From: Candidatus Goldiibacteriota bacterium
GTDB lineage: Bacteria > Oederibacteriota > PGYV01 > DYJU01
DNA length: 64,000 nt
Reading direction: 5' to 3'
Assembly: GCA_938034975.1 (NCBI GenBank)
Contig: CALHNI010000001.1
Location: 41,807-105,806 of the forward strand
Below the pieces are notes generated by a model. It was given only the letters and a program-made list of their open reading frames with translations. It searched no databases and was not told where the DNA came from. Both the position numbers and the translations under genes were made by a program. Shown here one piece after another: positions 60,760 to 64,000 of this stretch (position 1 is its first letter; the number at the start of each line of letters is the position of its first letter).

Positions 60760-62212
60760 CTTTTTTCAATTTCCTTATTTCATTTAAAACTACTTCAGCA
60801 TCATTAAATTTTATTTTTTTATCGCCAATTATCTGATAGGTTTCATGTCCTTTACCCATAATCACAACAATATCATCTTTTTTAGCCATTAAAATTGCAA
60901 TTTTAAGCGCTTGTTTTCTATCTGATTTAACAATCACATTTTCTTTATTTTTTATTCCTTTTAAAATATCATTTATTATTGCCTGAGGTTTTTCAAATCT
61001 TGGATTATCAGAAGTTATTATCACAACATCGCTGTATTTAGAAGCAACAGCACCCATTAAAGGCCTTTTTCCTTTATCACGATTTCCTCCTGCTCCAAAC
61101 ACACTTATTATTCTTCCTTTTTTTAATTTATATAAAGTTTCAAGAACTTTTTCCATACTATCAGGCGTATGAGCATAATCAATAAATACAAAAAATTTTT
61201 TATCATAAATTTTTTCTAAACGCCCCCTTACAGTTTTAAAATTTTTGATTGCTCTTTTAATACTTTTGACAGTCAATTTATCGTAAACCGCTCCTATTGC
61301 AGCCATTATATTATAAATGTTATGTAATCCTATAAGAGGTGTATCAAGGAAAATTTTTTTTGTTTTAATTTTTAAAATAAATTTAGAGCCATTTATATCA
61401 GTTTTATAACTTAATAATTTAATATCCGCTTTATTTTTCATAGAATAAGTAGTGTATTTCAATTTTTTTGCTTTTATAATTTTTAATATTTTATCTGCAT
61501 GTTTATCATCCAAATTTAAAATTACCCTGCCGTCTTTTTTAAGGATATTGAGTATTTTCATTTTTGCCGCAAAATACGCATTAAAAGTTTTATGATAATC
61601 AAGATGATCCCGTGTTATATTTGTAATTACAGCCCTTAAAAGTTTTAAATTTGCGACTCGCCCTTGCGCTAAAGCATGGGATGATATTTCCATAATTATG
61701 GTATAGATTTTATTTTTAATTGATTCTGAAATTAATCTGTTTATTTCAAGCAGGGAAGGCGTGGTTGTTGCGGCAGGATATTCTTTTTTACCAATAACAT
61801 ATTTAACTGTGCCAATAATTGTGTTTAATTTTTTATTTTGTTCTCTCAATAATGCATCAATAACATAGGAAACCGTGGTTTTGCCTTTTGTCCCTGTTAT
61901 TCCTATTATTTCTGCTTTATTTATATATTTTCTATAAAAAAAATTGATCAAATTTAAAAGTGTCTTTTTTGTATCTTTTACTTTTATATAATTTACTTTT
62001 TTATTTTTTATTTTTATATTTTTTTCACCAATTATTACTCTTACACCTCTTTTTATTGCTTCATTTATATAATTATGTCCATCATCAACTGTTCCTTTGA
62101 CACATAAAAAAATATCTCCTTTTTTTATTTCTTTAGATGAAATTTTTATTTTATTAATATCTTTGTTTTTTAAAAGTGTCTTCAGATTATTATCAAGTTT
62201 AAAGTATGCCAT
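60749..62212 (-). CDS. murE: UDP-N-acetylmuramoyl-tripeptide synthetase (MurE)
   Basis: IIGITGTKGKTTVSYVID, MEISSHALAQGRV, TNITRDHLDYHKTFNAYFAAK, FVFIDYAHTPDSMEKVL, FGAGGNRDKGKRPLMG, SDNPRFEKPQAIINDI. Confidence 0.96.
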   Translation of the reverse strand: MAYFKLDNNLKTLLKNKDINKIKISSKEIKKGDIFLCVKGTVDDGHNYINEAIKRGVRVIIGEKNIKIKNKKVNYIKVKDTKKTLLNLINFFYRKYINKAEIIGITGTKGKTTVSYVIDALLREQNKKLNTIIGTVKYVIGKKEYPAATTTPSLLEINRLISESIKNKIYTIIMEISSHALAQGRVANLKLLRAVITNITRDHLDYHKTFNAYFAAKMKILNILKKDGRVILNLDDKHADKILKIIKAKKLKYTTYSMKNKADIKLLSYKTDINGSKFILKIKTKKIFLDTPLIGLHNIYNIMAAIGAVYDKLTVKSIKRAIKNFKTVRGRLEKIYDKKFFVFIDYAHTPDSMEKVLETLYKLKKGRIISVFGAGGNRDKGKRPLMGAVASKYSDVVIITSDNPRFEKPQAIINDILKGIKNKENVIVKSDRKQALKIAILMAKKDDIVVIMGKGHETYQIIGDKKIKFNDAEVVLNEIRKLKKDES

Positions 62213-64000
62213 TAAATTTCATCCTTGCTTTCAAAATTTATCGTGCATTTTTTCCCTTTTTCAATTGCAACACCAGGTTTGGGATCCTGATCAACTGCAA
62301 TCCCGCTTCCTATGCAATCAGCTTTCAAACCATACGAAGTCAAAACTTCCAATACTTTTCTTACCGGCATTCCTGTAACATCAGGCATGTATATTTTATT
62401 AACTTCCTTATCTTTTAAATCTGCAAGATATAATAACACTTCTGTCTCACGATCAATTATTTCTTCTGGTTCTGGTTTTTGTTTTATTACAAAATTTCCG
62501 AATCCTATTTTTTTATACTTTATATTATTTTTCAAAAAGAATATCCTGGCTTCTTTAAAACTTTTATAAGAAAAATCCGGCATTTTAATTTTAGGGTTTA
62601 TTTTTTCATCTGCTATTTTTATATTATCATCCTGTGGCGAAATTTTTAAATATGACAATACAATTCTAGTTAAATTTTTAAATAAAGGTGCTGCAATATC
62701 ACCACCAGAATACAAAATTGACTTCGGCTCATCAATTACCACAGTCACCAGCAATTCAGGATTCTCAGCTGGAACAAATCCCACAAAAGAAGAAATATAT
62801 GCATTTTTTTTATACCCTTTATTTTTTTCATCATGCTTTTGAGCTGTTCCGGTTTTCCCAGCCACACTATAACCCTGAATAATTGCTTTTTTACCTGTTC
62901 CGTCTTTTTCTACAACAGATTTTAACATACTTAAAAGTTTTATTCTCGTTTGCTCATCAATTATTCTATTATTTGATTTTATTGGTGTATTTTTATAAAT
63001 TATTTTGCCGTTTTTTTCTATCCTGTCCACTATATATGGTCTTACCAGATAACCACCGTTTGCTATAGCCATATAAGCTCGTGAAAGTTGTATTGCTGTT
63101 GTTCCAATTTCCTGACCATAAGGTATTGAAGTCAAAGTTGTATTATCCCATTCTTTATAATTTCTTAATACGCCTGCAACTTCCCCTTCTAAATCTATTT
63201 CTGTCTTTTTACCAAAACCATAATCCAAATATTCTTTATATATTTTTTCCTGCTTTAACTTTAAAGCAAGATTGACCATACCTATGTTAGATGAATATTT
63301 AATAATTTCCGGAATACTAAGCCAGCCATATTTTTCATGATCTCTTACGAACCTGTTGAAAAAAAAGTATTTACCATTACCACAAAAAATTTTTATATTT
63401 TCATATTCCGGATATTCTTTTAAATAAGCAGACATTGTAAAGATTTTAAATGTAGAACCTGGTTCAAAAATATCTGTAATAGCACGATTCCTTATTTCAT
63501 TACTTTCAAATTTATAAAAGACATTGGGGTCAAATTCAGGATAATTTGCTATAGCATAAATTTCTCCTGTCTTGGGATTTAAAACAATAACACTTCCTCC
63601 TTTTGCATTATACTTCTTAATTGTTTCCTTCAATTCTTTTTGTGCATAATATTGAATGTTTGAATCCAAGGTTAAGTAAACATCACCGCCTTTTTCTGCT
63701 TTTTTAATTTCAATTTTATCTATCGTTATAAATCTTCCTTTTGCATCTCTTTTTACAAGAATCCTGCCTGTTTTCCCTCTTAAAAATTTATCATATTTAA
63801 GTTCAATACCTTCCAATCCCTTATTGTCAATATCTGTAAATCCTATGATATGCGCTCCTATTTCTTTTAACGGATAAATTCTTTTTTCTTCATATTGCGT
63901 AAAAATTCCTTTGATTTCTTTTTTCATGACTTCTTCTGCTATATTTATATCCACTTTCCTTTTTATATATACAAATCCTTTTTTGCTTTTTAATTTATTA
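62212..64000 (-). CDS. ftsI: FtsI-type penicillin-binding protein 2 with C-terminal PASTA domains (N-terminus outside window)
   Basis: EPGSTFKIFTMSAYL (SxxK), YSSNIGMVNLAL (SxN), AGKTGTAQKHD (KTG); PASTA-like YMPDVTGMPVRKVLEVL. The frame stays open past 63954 (NKLKSKKGFVYIKRKVDINIAEEV). Confidence 0.94.
   Translation of the reverse strand, partial: NKLKSKKGFVYIKRKVDINIAEEVMKKEIKGIFTQYEEKRIYPLKEIGAHIIGFTDIDNKGLEGIELKYDKFLRGKTGRILVKRDAKGRFITIDKIEIKKAEKGGDVYLTLDSNIQYYAQKELKETIKKYNAKGGSVIVLNPKTGEIYAIANYPEFDPNVFYKFESNEIRNRAITDIFEPGSTFKIFTMSAYLKEYPEYENIKIFCGNGKYFFFNRFVRDHEKYGWLSIPEIIKYSSNIGMVNLALKLKQEKIYKEYLDYGFGKKTEIDLEGEVAGVLRNYKEWDNTTLTSIPYGQEIGTTAIQLSRAYMAIANGGYLVRPYIVDRIEKNGKIIYKNTPIKSNNRIIDEQTRIKLLSMLKSVVEKDGTGKKAIIQGYSVAGKTGTAQKHDEKNKGYKKNAYISSFVGFVPAENPELLVTVVIDEPKSILYSGGDIAAPLFKNLTRIVLSYLKISPQDDNIKIADEKINPKIKMPDFSYKSFKEARIFFLKNNIKYKKIGFGNFVIKQKPEPEEIIDRETEVLLYLADLKDKEVNKIYMPDVTGMPVRKVLEVLTSYGLKADCIGSGIAVDQDPKPGVAIEKGKKCTINFESKDEI

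Noticed and set aside
1-64000. tRNA, rRNA or CRISPR arrays
   Set aside because: None recognised on either strand by eye; a tRNAscan/Infernal run would be needed to exclude small RNAs.

Overview
This is a 64 kb window from a very AT-rich bacterial genome, probably an uncultivated diderm lineage; I do not assign a taxon. Three blocks are clear. (1) About 1.8-37.6 kb is an accessory region rich in secreted carbohydrate-active proteins: two GH8-like enzymes, a GH18 chitinase-like protein, a GH77 4-alpha-glucanotransferase, a GH5/GH-A-like enzyme, an orphan sugar-binding lipoprotein, a PorV/PorQ-like protein and a 1914-aa internally duplicated surface protein. Long Thr-rich linkers occur in three of these. 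Housekeeping genes (rsmB, htpX, pepA, a SurA/PpiD-like isomerase) are interspersed. (2) About 37.8-43.9 kb carries an RluA-type pseudouridine synthase, a glycerol catabolism operon (glpK, GlpA-like, GlpB-like, DUF1667) and a response regulator. (3) About 44-64 kb is a complete, tightly packed minus-strand dcw cluster (ftsI-murE-murF-mraY-murD-ftsW-murG-murC-murB-ddl-ftsQ-ftsA-ftsZ) followed by an amidase, a YfiH-type laccase-domain protein, DUF116, a hydrolase and a TolB-like lipoprotein. The most unusual signal is a family of about 140-310 bp intergenic repeats at nine loci, all between 8.8 and 44.1 kb. Each end is a hairpin (CCGTAAAAACGC...GCGTTTTTACGG at one end, CCTGAAAATCGC...GCGATTTTCAGG at the other), and the two ends are imperfect inverted repeats of each other. 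The copies carry no transposase. One copy appears to supply the start codon and first residues of the GlpB-like protein. I also see a decayed glycosyltransferase pseudogene, a recent 186-bp-period duplication in a Thr-rich linker, and an FtsQ-position protein that seems to lack a POTRA domain. All calls come from reading the sequence; no database search was run.
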